A stretch of 64,000 bases of DNA from DASWID01 sp049682815 (GCA_049682815.1 JBAUII010000053.1:6157-70156), one strand, 5' to 3'; positions 28,562 through 37,195 are shown, counted from the stretch's first letter. Program-made: numbers and translations. The notes: generated from the letters alone by a model not told the origin.

Positions 28562-28681
28562 CTCAATCCAAAGAAACAGGCAAAAATTAAAGACTACGAA
28601 CGACAGATCGACCAGTGGGCGTATGGACTGAACCGGCTGACGCCGGAGGAGATTGCGATTGCGGAGAGGAGAGAGGATTAG
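28562..28681 (+). pseudogene. C-terminal remnant of a restriction/modification adenine methyltransferase
   Basis: This frame, closed upstream by TAA at 28559, ends in KIKDYERQIDQWAYGLNRL, then TPEEIAIAE and a TAG stop. This pattern resembles the end of Eco57I/type IIG-like N6-adenine methyltransferases (IDxLVYELYGLTEEEI). Nothing of the rest of the gene is found. It points to a lost defence locus at this site. Confidence 0.6.
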
Positions 28682-28696
28682 AAGATTGTAGGTTAC

Positions 28697-28762
28697 AAGA
28701 TTGAGAGATTCGAGGATTTGGAATATTGGAGGCTTTTGCTTAAACTGTTCCATGAAACAGGA
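28697..28762 (+). pseudogene. possible fragment of a four-helix-bundle protein
   Basis: The frame reads KIERFEDLEYWRLLLKLFHE, which resembles the start of the 23S rRNA intervening-sequence-type four-helix-bundle family (IERFEDLEVWQKA). It then runs into the start region of the DUF433 gene. The match is short and remembered, so it is tentative. Confidence 0.35.
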
Positions 28763-28769
28763 GTTATTA

Positions 28770-29084
28770 ATGTCCGTCGCAGAAACCAGATACGAGCATA
28801 TTGTTATTGGTGAGGATGGAACACCCATCATCTCCGGCACAACTATGAAGGTGGTCGAACTTGTTGCTGAAGGAATTGCTTACGGCTGGAGTCCGGAGGA
28901 ACTACACTTTCAGCACCCTTATTTGACTTTAGGGCAAATCCATTCAGCCCTGGCTTATTACTGGGACCACTTGGAGGAACTCAATACAGACCTGGAACGT
29001 CGGCTGCAAAACGTAGAGAAAATCAGGCAAGCCAGCGGACCATCACCTTTAGTTGCCAGGTTAAAATCCAAAGGTTTACTGTAA
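28770..29084 (+). CDS. DUF433 antitoxin-like protein
   Basis: The 104-residue protein starts at the ATG at 28770, preceded by AGGAG at 28759-28763. It carries the DUF433 core: GEDGTPIISGTTMKVVELVA, GWSPEELHFQHPYLTLGQIH and ALAYYWDH. DUF433 is a small helix-turn-helix-like domain often found as the antitoxin next to a PIN-like toxin. Its stop overlaps the next start (TAATG), fitting a toxin-antitoxin pair. Confidence 0.88.
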   Translation: MSVAETRYEHIVIGEDGTPIISGTTMKVVELVAEGIAYGWSPEELHFQHPYLTLGQIHSALAYYWDHLEELNTDLERRLQNVEKIRQASGPSPLVARLKSKGLL

Positions 29085-29431
29085 TGGCTATCGCCATTTA
29101 CATGGATGCCCACATTCCCAGAGCCATTACACTCGGATTACGGCTTCGTGGTGTTGATGTTGTTACCGCACAAGAAGACAACTGGGCCAATCTCGCTGAC
29201 CCAGAGTTGCTGGGGCGCGCTACTGCCTTGCATCGAGTCCTATTCACCTTCGACGATGACCTGCTGATCGAAGCTACAAAACGGCAATTAGAGGGTAATC
29301 CCTTTACTGGTCTGATTTATGCTCATCCCTCGCGCGTTTCCATCGGAAGCTGCATCCGTGATATAGAAATTATCGCTAAGGCGGCAGAGCTTGATGATAT
29401 CGCCAATCGAGTGGAGTTTTTACCTCTTTAG
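29084..29431 (+). CDS. DUF5615 PIN-like toxin
   Basis: The 115-residue PIN-like protein begins with IYMDAHIPRAITLGLRLRGVD, has TAQEDNWANLADPELLGRA and FTFDDDLLIEA, and matches the Mut7-C/DUF5615 RNase-like group. Asp8 and the Asp residues of FDDDLL are likely metal ligands. It is probably a toxin RNase neutralised by the overlapping DUF433 protein. The target is unknown. Confidence 0.85.
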   Translation: MAIAIYMDAHIPRAITLGLRLRGVDVVTAQEDNWANLADPELLGRATALHRVLFTFDDDLLIEATKRQLEGNPFTGLIYAHPSRVSIGSCIRDIEIIAKAAELDDIANRVEFLPL

Positions 29432-29755
29432 GAAAACTCGGGCCAGGCATGTAAATTGAACTTATAAGGTATTCTTGTTCTTCCCCCGTTGTTTCTTAAT
29501 TTATATTTGTTAATTTATTCATCATCAGCTACCTCTTTCTTGTCCTTTTCTTTCTTTCCATCGAAGTATCCTAATTCTTGAAGAAATAAAAACGAGATTG
29601 CCACAGGGCTTCGCCCTTCGCAGCAACTGTTTTAAAAGAGGAGATTGCTTCGAAACTAAGTCTCTCGCGATGGCGTCCTTGTGGATTGCAGGTAACCAGA
29701 AAAGCTCGGGGGCAGGGGTGAATACACGAGTTCACCCGGAGAAATGGGCTAATCA
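29432..29755. other. intergenic region with palindromic repeats
   Basis: This 320-bp stretch has no supported gene. It holds a short hairpin (GGGCTTCGCCC near 29606) and copy 2 of the dispersed repeat. Confidence 0.45.
29639..29677 (-). repeat. dispersed palindromic repeat, copy 2
   Basis: Read on the - strand it matches the copies at 27848 and 32971: GACGCCATCGCGAGAGACTT at the start and CGAAGCAATCTCC at the end. Confidence 0.75.
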
Positions 29756-31282
29756 CTAAGAATCAAGCTTAGCTGCGAGCGCATGAAGACCCCTGCGATC
29801 GATTTTTCCAATTTCATTTCTTGGTAATTCTTTAACAAATGTCCAGCGGTCAGGCACCTTGTATGCCGCTAGACGTTTCAATGCGTATGATTTGAGCTCC
29901 TCTCCGTCGGGAGGGCTTTCCAATCCCGGTTCGAGTTCAATAAACGCGTGTATAAGCTCCCCGTAACGTGGATGGGCCATTCCGACAACACCACTTATAA
30001 TAACACTCGGATGATCATCGAGAACCTCTTCTACTTCCCCCGGCGCAATATTAGAACCCCCTTTAATAATAATTTCCTTTATTCGACCCATGAAATAGTA
30101 GTATCCCTCATCGTCTCTTCGGGCGATGTCCCCCGTTTTAAGCCATCCATCTATTAGTGTTTTTTCTGTATTGTCAGAGTCATTCCAATATCCGATCATT
30201 CGACTGTCACTTTTAATCAAGATTTCGCCGGGGGCTCCTGCCTTCGCATCCTTGCCCTCATCATTAACCAGACGAATTTCGACTCCTTGCCTTGGTAGAC
30301 CTATCGAACCTCGCCTGATAGGACTTGATCGGGGCGTCAAACAGCTACCTTCGCATTCGGTTAGTCCATATAACTGACTAAGTTCAAATCCGGTTACACG
30401 CTTAAAGTGGTCGTACAAGTCATGAGAAATCTGATCGCCTCCAGCTGCAACCTCTTTTAGCGAAGTAAAATCAACTTCTTGAGCCATTGGATGTTCAACT
30501 ACGTCTAGCAACTGGGCGGGTAGTAGAAGAGCGCGAGTCGGTTTGTAGAGTTTCACACATTCCAGGAAAAGCACCGGATCGGCTGTTTCTAATATAACCG
30601 CTGTTCCACCCGAATATAATATGGGAAAGGCATTTCCGACTGAACCACCAACATGACATATTGCGGTTGCAACCAGCGAGATATCGTCTTCCTCGAGTTC
30701 TTGGGTCATCTTTCGGCTGATACTGGTACTGAAGACTGAATGATGAGTATGGGTGACCCCCTTCGGTCTGCTGGTGCTTCCGGATGTGTACAAAATCATT
30801 GCAGGATCATCCTTATTTACTATCGGCCAGTTGGCCTCAATCGGGGCTTGCTCCAGAGCGCTATTCCACGAATTTTCGCCATTTTTAGATTCTGGCCCAG
30901 CCTCGTAGATACCCTGTATAGAGGGTACAGAGCTCTGGATGTCTTCGACTCTTGGAAATAAATCACTGTCGGCGATCAGAATCTTTGCTTTACAATGGCC
31001 TGTCGCGTATATAACCTCATCGATTTGATAACGATGGTTTAACGGGACCGCTATTGAACCTGTCCTGAAACAGCCAAAATAAAGTTCGATCAATTCAACG
31101 CAGTTGTTCATAAATAGCGCCACTCTGTCCCCCCGGTTAATCCCGAGATTAATTAGGGCGTGCGCTGATCTCGTTATTGAGTGGTCGAGCTCTCGGTAGG
31201 AAATCGATTTCCCTTTGAAGATTATGGCTTTTTTATCCGGAGTTTTAATGAGTTGATTTTCATACAGTTTCTGTAGCAGCAC
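29756..31282 (-). CDS. acyl-CoA synthetase / AMP-dependent ligase
   Basis: This 508-residue ANL-superfamily enzyme activates a carboxylic acid as acyl-AMP and then acyl-CoA. Motifs are the P-loop ILYTSGSTSRPKGVTHTH, QLYGLTECEG, the hinge GRIKEIIIKGGSNIAPGEVE and the catalytic Lys in NEIGKIDRRGL. Size and motifs suggest a fatty acid or aromatic acid substrate, but the acid cannot be named. It stands alone, flanked by repeat-rich spacers. Confidence 0.9.
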   Translation of the reverse strand: MLLQKLYENQLIKTPDKKAIIFKGKSISYRELDHSITRSAHALINLGINRGDRVALFMNNCVELIELYFGCFRTGSIAVPLNHRYQIDEVIYATGHCKAKILIADSDLFPRVEDIQSSVPSIQGIYEAGPESKNGENSWNSALEQAPIEANWPIVNKDDPAMILYTSGSTSRPKGVTHTHHSVFSTSISRKMTQELEEDDISLVATAICHVGGSVGNAFPILYSGGTAVILETADPVLFLECVKLYKPTRALLLPAQLLDVVEHPMAQEVDFTSLKEVAAGGDQISHDLYDHFKRVTGFELSQLYGLTECEGSCLTPRSSPIRRGSIGLPRQGVEIRLVNDEGKDAKAGAPGEILIKSDSRMIGYWNDSDNTEKTLIDGWLKTGDIARRDDEGYYYFMGRIKEIIIKGGSNIAPGEVEEVLDDHPSVIISGVVGMAHPRYGELIHAFIELEPGLESPPDGEELKSYALKRLAAYKVPDRWTFVKELPRNEIGKIDRRGLHALAAKLDS

Positions 31283-31717
31283 ACTAATCTCCTGTTCTTG
31301 GTCTTTTTTAGATTTTACATGATTTTACTGACAGATTTGCATTTTTATTCATAATTCGGGTCTCACCCCCTTTTCTAAAGGAGGATCAAGGAGGATTTTA
31401 GCGAATTCTTGGGCAGCCGTGTCCTGAGCTTGGCCGAAGCATATGTGTTCCATATATAGATCGTGTACCTGATGACCGCAAGCAGAGTGAGGAAATAGAT
31501 TCCCGAATTATGCTCGCGACACGATGACGCAATCGGATGGCGAGCGGAAATGGCGGATTGTGTTGAGAGCTTGAAATTTAATAGCGCCCTGTTCACTGTT
31601 TATTATTTTGCATTTTTCGTATTTCCAAAATTTTTTGGAAATCTAATTATATAAGATGGTATAATAGTAAAAATAGTTCCAATTGCACGATGGCAATTGA
31701 AAAAAATTAAGAGAAAA
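31283..31717. other. intergenic region with repeat debris and a promoter
   Basis: This 430-bp gap lies between the divergent acyl-CoA synthetase and cation efflux genes. The first 300 bp look like decayed repeats (TCCTGAGCTTGGCCGAAGC near 31421). The last part is AT-rich and contains the palindrome at 31622-31641 and a promoter. Confidence 0.45.
31622..31665 (+). promoter_or_regulatory. palindrome and promoter upstream of the cation efflux gene
   Basis: A 20-nt near-perfect palindrome (TTTCCAAAAT / TTTTTGGAAA) is followed by a -10 box TATAAT at 31660-31665. TTGGAA at 31635-31640 could be a -35 box with a 19-bp spacer. The palindrome overlaps the -35, so it could be a repressor operator. This is a pattern call only. 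Confidence 0.45.
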
Positions 31718-32437
31718 ATGAGAGTTCAAATAGCGTTAATCAGTGGATGCAATTGTGGTGGATCTTGTAGCTGTTCTAATAATTCATTAGCAAGCACATC
31801 TGGATTTGCGAAAGAAATTGATAAAAAACATTCTGGATTACATAGAAGGGCTCTTTTTCTTTCTTATTTCACAGTTGGATACAATTTCCTGGAAGGAATA
31901 GTGTCAATTTTTGCAGGCCTTCTGGCGGGGAGTATTGCTCTTGTAGGATTTGGTCTCGATAGCTTTATAGAATCTTTCTCAGGCGGGGTGATGATCTGGA
32001 GGTTCAGTAAACATGGGAAGGTGTCGGAAGAGGAAGAGATTAAGATAGAGGCTAAGGCTACGAAATTTGTTGCCTTCGCATTCTTTATTCTCGGTGCGTA
32101 TGTATTATATGAATCTGCAAAGAAGTTATATTTTCAAGAAATCCCTGATCCAAGTGTTTTGGGCATTATCATCGCATTTATTTCTATTATAGTAATGCCC
32201 ATTCTCTTCTATATGAAATACAAAACCGCTAAAATGATTGAGAGCAGGAGTTTGTTAGGGGATTCAAAACAAACGCTTGCCTGTGTTTTTCTATCAATTG
32301 CATTGCTGGTTGGACTGGGGCTTAACTACCTGTATGGCCTCTGGTGGGCAGACCCGCTGGTCGGTCTTATTATAGTAGTATTCCTAATAAGGGAAGGTTA
32401 TAAGACTCTAAAAGAGGCTAAACTTTGCAGCTGCTAG
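31718..32437 (+). CDS. cation efflux family membrane transporter with Cys-rich ends
   Basis: The 239-residue protein has about five to six membrane segments after residue 40 and resembles the cation diffusion facilitator fold (VGFGLDSFIESFSGG with metal-site Asp). The N-terminus has a CNCGGSCSC cluster near residues 11-19 and the protein ends in CSC, suggesting thiol-metal binding. I used ATG 31718; a TTG at 31697 would add seven residues. It may export a soft metal, consistent with the nearby resistance genes; the metal is not known. Confidence 0.8.
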   Translation: MRVQIALISGCNCGGSCSCSNNSLASTSGFAKEIDKKHSGLHRRALFLSYFTVGYNFLEGIVSIFAGLLAGSIALVGFGLDSFIESFSGGVMIWRFSKHGKVSEEEEIKIEAKATKFVAFAFFILGAYVLYESAKKLYFQEIPDPSVLGIIIAFISIIVMPILFYMKYKTAKMIESRSLLGDSKQTLACVFLSIALLVGLGLNYLYGLWWADPLVGLIIVVFLIREGYKTLKEAKLCSC

Positions 32438-32664
32438 TTGTCCAACTTATATCTGGCTCGAAATCATAAACATCTGAACAATATTCGATTGTACATGATA
32501 AGAATACATTTCTATCTTGCTTCTCACTTGTTTTCTGGGTGGTCGTGGACTTGTGGCTATCAAAAATGGAGACGTTAATGAAATTTACTGATTCTGGCTG
32601 GATTAAATTTTTAGTTGTTTAATCGTTCTCAATTCGGTTATCGGAGATCCAGAAATAAAGACAT

Positions 32665-32694
32665 GGATTCCCGCTTACCATCCGCGGGAATGAC
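32665..32694. repeat. GGATTCCCGC...GCGGGAATGAC palindromic repeat
   Basis: A hairpin-forming element with TTCCCGC/GCGGGAA arms, a form common as a dispersed repeat in environmental bacterial genomes. Confidence 0.6.
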
Positions 32695-32847
32695 GTCCAG
32701 CTTGTCGGCCCCGAGTTCAGTTGTCGGGGATCCACACTGACCTGTCTAATTTTGACTGAGCTGCTGGACAGCCTTGCCCTGAAGCTGTCTTTAGCTCGTC
32801 GAAAGGGGGGAGTCGAATGGATCGAAGCGGCCTCTTGCACGATCGCC

Positions 32848-32879
32848 GAGGAGATCGCTTCGTTTCATTCGCGATGACA
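32848..32879 (-). repeat. dispersed palindromic repeat, copy 3
   Basis: It starts GAGGAGATCGCTTCG and ends TCGCGATGACAC on the + strand. It is a diverged, reverse-oriented copy of the repeat at 27848 and 32971. Confidence 0.65.
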
Positions 32880-32970
32880 CTCTGGGCACCAGCCGGATGA
32901 GAGTGATTGCAGGAGGAACACTTCCCATGCGTTCAGTACAGGTCCCGTCTAGGATCAATGGAGTTTTGGT

Positions 32971-33009
32971 GTCATTGCGAGAGACTTAAAAAGTCTCGAA
33001 GCAATCTCC
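32971..33009 (+). repeat. dispersed palindromic repeat, copy 4
   Basis: It starts GTCATTGCGAGAGACTT and ends AAGTCTCGAAGCAATCTCC. The GAGACTT/AAGTCTC stem is perfect, making this the best-formed copy in the window. Confidence 0.8.
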
Positions 33010-33234
33010 TTCGGTATTGCCACTGCGTTTCATTCTACATCCCATTAAAATAATGATGTGGCAGATTGTCGGGCTAGAACCTGCTCGGAGTAAGTCGAAG
33101 CACAAATGCCTAATCGCTATCTGCGGTAGGCTAGGGGGGGAATTCGCCAATTAAAGGTATTTTGATCAAACTTTCCCGGTGAACCGGTTTAGGTGACTCT
33201 CAGTATTAATATCAAATAATTTTTAAATCGGCAC

Positions 33235-33262
33235 TTGACTTTCAGGATATTACTATTATTCT
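33235..33262 (+). promoter_or_regulatory. promoter of the arsR-arsM-arsC genes, possibly leaderless
   Basis: TTGACT (33235-33240) and TATTCT (33257-33262) are separated by 16 bp. The arsR ATG at 33269 begins only six bases after the -10, so transcripts would start at or very near the start codon. No ribosome binding site precedes arsR, which fits a leaderless message. Confidence 0.5.
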
Positions 33263-33268
33263 AGAAAT

Positions 33269-33616
33269 ATGAAATTACCTTCCAGAAACGAAAAAATAAC
33301 AGATTATGCAGATATGCTATCGGCTATGGGGACCGAGGCACGTCTCAGGATTATGAGGCTTTTGCTTTCAGCTCATCCTGATGGCCTGGTGGTTGGCGAC
33401 ATTCAGTCGTCACTCGGAATTCCGGGATCGACACTATCTCATCACCTGGAAAAATTAAAACATGTCGATCTGGTTAAGATCAGGCGTGAAAGACAGTTTC
33501 TTTGGTATTCGGCTAACTCCAAAGCACTGGAGGAGTTACTCTCGTTTCTGTTCGCCGAGTGCTGTTCCCGTAGTAATGCGATTAAGTCTGAGACAATAGT
33601 ATCAAGGTGTAAATAG
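33269..33616 (+). CDS. arsR: ArsR-family arsenite-responsive repressor
   Basis: The 115-residue winged-helix protein has the core LSAMGTEARLRIMRLLL, the recognition helix in STLSHHLEKLKHVDLV and a wing. Cys98, Cys99 and Cys114 near the C-terminus resemble the Cys95/96/102 sensor of the Acidithiobacillus ferrooxidans ArsR, rather than the CxCxxC of the plasmid R773 type. It is the first gene before arsM and arsC, 16 bp upstream of arsM, and likely represses them until As(III) binds. Confidence 0.9.
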   Translation: MKLPSRNEKITDYADMLSAMGTEARLRIMRLLLSAHPDGLVVGDIQSSLGIPGSTLSHHLEKLKHVDLVKIRRERQFLWYSANSKALEELLSFLFAECCSRSNAIKSETIVSRCK

Positions 33617-33632
33617 CAATAGGAGGTGTTTC

Positions 33633-34505
33633 ATGAGTTACATTATTAAAGACGAAGTACCTGTGGACGGATCAGGAGTTGATAATAGCGTTAAGGATGC
33701 AGTAAGGGAAAAATATAGTAAACTAGCGCGACAGATTACTATTGAAGGTAGTTCCTCGTGCTGCGGAGGTTCTGCGGGGCAAACAAAGTGTGATCCCATT
33801 ACGTCTAATTTATATGAATCTGATCAATCGGCTGGGATTCCAAGCGAAGTTTTACTAACATCCCTTGGTTGCGGAAATCCGACTGCGCTTGCTCGGCTTA
33901 ATCAAGGCGAGGTTGTACTCGATCTTGGGTCAGGCGGTGGAATAGATGTCTTAATATCAGCGAAGAGAGTAGGGCAAGGTGGCAGAGTGTATGGAATTGA
34001 TATGAGTGATGAGATGCTGACATTAGCCCGTGATAATCAAAAAAAAGCCGGGATTGACAACGTGGAGTTCCTGAAAGGGGAAATTGAAAATATTCCACTT
34101 CCGGATTCTGTTGTCGATGTCATTATCTCAAACTGTGTTATTAACCTCTCCATAAACAAAGATCGCGCTTTAGAAGAGGCCTTCCGTGTACTGAAACCAG
34201 GCGGCCGTCTTGCGGTATCAGATATAGTGTTTAGAGGGACAATGCCTAACGAGATTCGAAGAAACATAGAACTCTGGATAGGTTGCATGGCAGGTGCCTT
34301 AGAAGAAAACGACTACCGCGTCAAGTTGGAGAAAGCGGGTTTCACTGATATAAGTATTGAGCCCACACGTGTTTACAACGTTGATGATACCAGGGAATTC
34401 CTCACAAATTCGGGAATAGATTTAGATAATGTTGCAACACTCGTAGATAGAAGAATCATGAGTGCATTTGTACGCGCTCGAAAACCTAAACAGTCTCTAA
34501 TTTAA
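33633..34505 (+). CDS. arsM: arsenite methyltransferase
   Basis: This 290-residue SAM-dependent enzyme methylates As(III). The SAM motif is VLDLGSGGGIDVLISAKRVG. Conserved cysteines are Cys168 (SNCVINLS) and Cys218 (WIGCMAGAL), equivalent to Cys174/Cys224 of CmArsM. Upstream Cys43, Cys44, Cys53 and Cys80 include the third arsenic-binding thiol. The ATG has a strong AGGAGG at 33621-33626. It is co-transcribed with arsR. Confidence 0.95.
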   Translation: MSYIIKDEVPVDGSGVDNSVKDAVREKYSKLARQITIEGSSSCCGGSAGQTKCDPITSNLYESDQSAGIPSEVLLTSLGCGNPTALARLNQGEVVLDLGSGGGIDVLISAKRVGQGGRVYGIDMSDEMLTLARDNQKKAGIDNVEFLKGEIENIPLPDSVVDVIISNCVINLSINKDRALEEAFRVLKPGGRLAVSDIVFRGTMPNEIRRNIELWIGCMAGALEENDYRVKLEKAGFTDISIEPTRVYNVDDTREFLTNSGIDLDNVATLVDRRIMSAFVRARKPKQSLI

Positions 34506-34591
34506 TCGGAACTTATGAGCATAATCCAGAGTCAGGCTGCCGCGGCGTTAAGGATTTAAGGGTAAAGAGAATTCGTCCCGGAGAATATGAC

Positions 34592-35053
34592 ATGATCAAG
34601 AAAAAGGTTCTATTCGTATGCGTTCACAATAGCGCGCGTAGTCAAATGGCCGAAGAATTGCTGAGAAAAATTGCCGGAAATAGGTTTGACGCTGAAAGCG
34701 CAGGTTTAGAGCCTGGCAAGTTGAATCCTTATGTTATAAAAGTACTGAAGGAAGAGGGAATAGATATAACAAATAAGAAGACGAAATCGGCTTTTGACTT
34801 ATTAAAAGCAGGAAGACGTTACACGTATGTGATCACTGTGTGTGATGAAACATCGGCAGAGGCATGTCCGGTATTCCCCTCGTGTGAGGAGCGATCCCAC
34901 TGGAGTTTTCCAGACCCATCAAAATTTGTTGGAACCGATGACGAAAAGATTGAGCAGGTTCGGGAAATTAAGAATCAAATCAAAGCGAAAATAGAGGAGT
35001 GGATAAACTATTTGGATAGTAATGAAAGAAAAAAGAAACTTTCAGTCTTGTAG
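34592..35053 (+). CDS. arsC: arsenate reductase, thioredoxin-coupled type
   Basis: The 153-residue low-molecular-weight phosphatase-like ArsC reduces arsenate to arsenite. The P-loop is C10-VHNSA-R16-S, and the relay cysteines are Cys84 and Cys92 (VCDETSAEACPVFP), matching Cys10/82/89 of the S. aureus pI258 enzyme. The FPDPSKF motif is present. It lies 86 bp after arsM. No arsenite pump gene is next to it. Confidence 0.95.
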   Translation: MIKKKVLFVCVHNSARSQMAEELLRKIAGNRFDAESAGLEPGKLNPYVIKVLKEEGIDITNKKTKSAFDLLKAGRRYTYVITVCDETSAEACPVFPSCEERSHWSFPDPSKFVGTDDEKIEQVREIKNQIKAKIEEWINYLDSNERKKKLSVL

Positions 35054-35277
35054 GAAAAGTTCAAATTTAGCTTGGCTTTCACTTCCTGAAATTAGAGCAA
35101 TATAGTGATATCCATGATTTTCAAATGTTCTTTTTAATTGGTGTTAAATTTGACTTAACCTGTTTTGCTTGCTTACCTATTTTGAAGCAACGCCAGATTG
35201 TGAATCCAAATCGAAGATTATCGAATAGCTTTGACTACTCTCCCAATTCTTTAAAGAATAAAATTTCTTCGCTATTC

Positions 35278-36117
35278 TTAACGATGCATCATGCCTCCTC
35301 CAGGTCCCATACCGTGATCTGGCTCCATTCCATCATGAAAGCCATCGTGGTTCATGTCGTCATCGTGAAAGCCGTCATGGTCCATGTCATCGTCGTGAAA
35401 ACCATCTCGATCAGAGTCGTCGTCATAATATCCATCGTGGTTAGCGTCTTCAACGTTCCCACATATATAATCGGGATCATGGAAATCCATAGTTCCGTCG
35501 CCATTCGTGTCTACTTCTTCAAGCGGGTTATGCATGGGCATGGCAAAGCTATGGTCGGAATGTAATGTGATCACTCCCAAGTCGACAGGATTATTCCCCG
35601 AAGATAGGCAAAACTGGTCGTCAAGATCTCCTGTATGCTCCGGACCACACTGAAATACCATAAAATCCGAAAATTCATCCATCATTCCAGGACCGGTATG
35701 CGCTGCAAAACTCATTGTATAACAATCGTCAACTGGAAGATTAAGAGTGAACCCTCCGGTTGCGGGGTCAGTATCAGTTTCATGGATAGAGCCGTCTCTC
35801 CCCATTGCACTTACTATGAATGTCCCAGCTTGACCGGTTGCATGCGCGCTGTAAGGGGCTATAAGGTCAATAAGATCCAACGCTAAAATAGTTGTCTTAT
35901 TAGATTGGGGATAAAGATGTCTTGCTGTTCCTTCACTGACAACTCCAGTAACTTCTCTGCTTTGTGTTCCTGGTGTACCTCCATCCATATGGTCGTCCCC
36001 TCCGTCACAAGCAGTGATAAGAAATACGCTGAAAAGCATCAATAAGCATAAGCCTAATTTTGGATATTCTATGTTCGGCATAGGCCTTTTTCTTAGTGCT
36101 CTTATTTTGTGAGACAT
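35278..36117 (-). CDS. lipoprotein with Asp/His-rich metal-binding repeats
   Basis: The 279-residue protein has a lipobox LITAC with Cys37, so it is a membrane-anchored lipoprotein. A central domain of about 150 residues, with several cysteines, is not recognised. The C-terminal region (about 205-270) has DTNGDGTMDFHD, DANHDGYYDDD and three tandem units of about ten residues (DGFHDDDMDH). These are EF-hand/type-3-repeat-like loops DxDxDG with extra His. A final Met/Gly/His-rich tail follows. It may bind calcium or transition metals outside the cell. A strong GGGGG-type ribosome binding site precedes the ATG. Confidence 0.75.
   Translation of the reverse strand: MSHKIRALRKRPMPNIEYPKLGLCLLMLFSVFLITACDGGDDHMDGGTPGTQSREVTGVVSEGTARHLYPQSNKTTILALDLIDLIAPYSAHATGQAGTFIVSAMGRDGSIHETDTDPATGGFTLNLPVDDCYTMSFAAHTGPGMMDEFSDFMVFQCGPEHTGDLDDQFCLSSGNNPVDLGVITLHSDHSFAMPMHNPLEEVDTNGDGTMDFHDPDYICGNVEDANHDGYYDDDSDRDGFHDDDMDHDGFHDDDMNHDGFHDGMEPDHGMGPGGGMMHR
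35337..35426 (-). repeat. three 30-bp tandem repeats coding the DGFHDDDMDH units
   Basis: Units at 35337-35366, 35367-35396 and 35397-35426 share the GAAAGCC...CATGTC...TCGT pattern on the + strand; the third is more diverged. Each encodes ten residues. Copy number could vary by slippage. Confidence 0.8.
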
Positions 36118-36640
36118 ATCAAATCCCCCTTTGCTTTTAGTTTTCTCATTGATGCTGCAATTAATATGCCAAGAATTTATTCAATAGTTCTTTGTAATCT
36201 TAGGGCCCATATTGTAAGACCTTTGTACGATTCTCTTACATAGGACATGTTTTAGTCTCATTGAATCTTTTGCTCATAATAGCTGGAGTAACTTAAAAAA
36301 CCTTTGTTAAAATGCCTGTTGGATATAGCATAGATCAAGAAGCTCTCCGACAATTAGAATTAGTAGATGAAATGCCCCATTTAGGAGACAATAATTTAGT
36401 GAGAGTTGTGGCTTGAAATTGGAATTTTTATTATCCCATACTTCCATTAGAGTCTTATATCCTAGACCGGAATGTGGTCTTTGAGGACTACACTGTCTTG
36501 TCCAACTGCTAATTCGCTATATACAGTATCATGACAATAAGCAGTGTGTTTTTGACTTTAAAAAAAATGTCCCACGTCTCTGCCACGGGTTTATTCACTT
36601 ATTGGGGCAAATAACTTCCCATTCAAGGCATAAATTAAAC
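36118..36640. other. intergenic region with an insertion sequence remnant
   Basis: This 520-bp gap has no intact gene. It contains an IS3-type transposase fragment near 36411-36489 and AT-rich sequence with no clear promoter. Confidence 0.5.
36411..36489 (-). pseudogene. remnant of an IS3-family transposase
   Basis: On the - strand the frame reads SPQRPHSGLGYKTLMEVW, resembling the conserved end of IS3-family integrase domains (ERPHSALGYxTPxE). The rest of the element is missing. The similarity is short but characteristic. Confidence 0.6.
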
Positions 36641-37195
36641 CTACTTAGACTCAAAACTCTCCACGCTCAGCGCAGGGGGAAAGCCTTCTGGGTGTGAATG
36701 GATATACCCTGTTATCGTAATCTCCTTTTTCCCTCCCCCGGTTGCCTTCTCCACCTCATTTAATTTCTCATCACTCAGAAATTCCTCTTTCCCATGATTA
36801 GGCGTCGATATAAGAAGAAAAAGCTGATTGGGGCCGGTAACTTCTAGCGCAGCCTGGTTCCTGCCTTCCAAATTATAATCGGTCAATTTCCCTGCAGCTT
36901 TAATCTGTATTCTTCCAGGAGTGAATCCGCTTTCGCGAACTGCATCGTTAAGCCTCCTTATATCGATCGGCTCATTATTTTTTAATTTGATATCCACCGT
37001 TGCCTTTTTTAAATTTGCACTAGCCTCTTGAACTTCTCTTAAAGCCTCAAGTTTCTTTTCAATTCCATAAACACAAAAAGGGCAGGTCATACCATCCACC
37101 TGCATTTCGACACTGTGTATCTCTGCAAAGGCAGGATTGATAAACACAAGTAGAAGAATTAATATCCCTAAACTCGATGTGAATTTCTTTAACAT
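36641..37195 (-). CDS. exported heavy-metal-associated (HMA) domain protein
   Basis: The start at 37195 follows GGAGG, giving 184 residues. A signal peptide (about 1-24, ending PAFA) precedes an HMA domain with the metal motif GMTCPFC. A C-terminal part of about 100 residues is unrecognised. The HMA part is MerP/CopZ-like and periplasmic, probably binding Hg(II) or Cu(I). It is the last gene of the leftward run that starts at the MerR-type promoter at 38536. Confidence 0.8.
   Translation of the reverse strand: MLKKFTSSLGILILLLVFINPAFAEIHSVEMQVDGMTCPFCVYGIEKKLEALREVQEASANLKKATVDIKLKNNEPIDIRRLNDAVRESGFTPGRIQIKAAGKLTDYNLEGRNQAALEVTGPNQLFLLISTPNHGKEEFLSDEKLNEVEKATGGGKKEITITGYIHSHPEGFPPALSVESFESK

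Larger units (their letters stand above)
32438..33268. other. repeat-rich intergenic region before the ars genes
   Basis: This 830-bp stretch has no supported gene. It contains three short palindromic repeats (32665-32694, 32848-32879, 32971-33009) and other decayed repeat sequence, then the ars promoter at its end. Confidence 0.55.

Noticed and set aside
28499..28840. A 113-codon frame on the - strand
   Set aside because: It overlaps the better supported methyltransferase fragment and the start of the DUF433 gene on the + strand, and matches no family.
35125..35565. A 146-codon frame on the + strand
   Set aside because: It is largely the antisense of the repeat-bearing lipoprotein gene, with low-complexity Val/Ile/His runs caused by the repeats.
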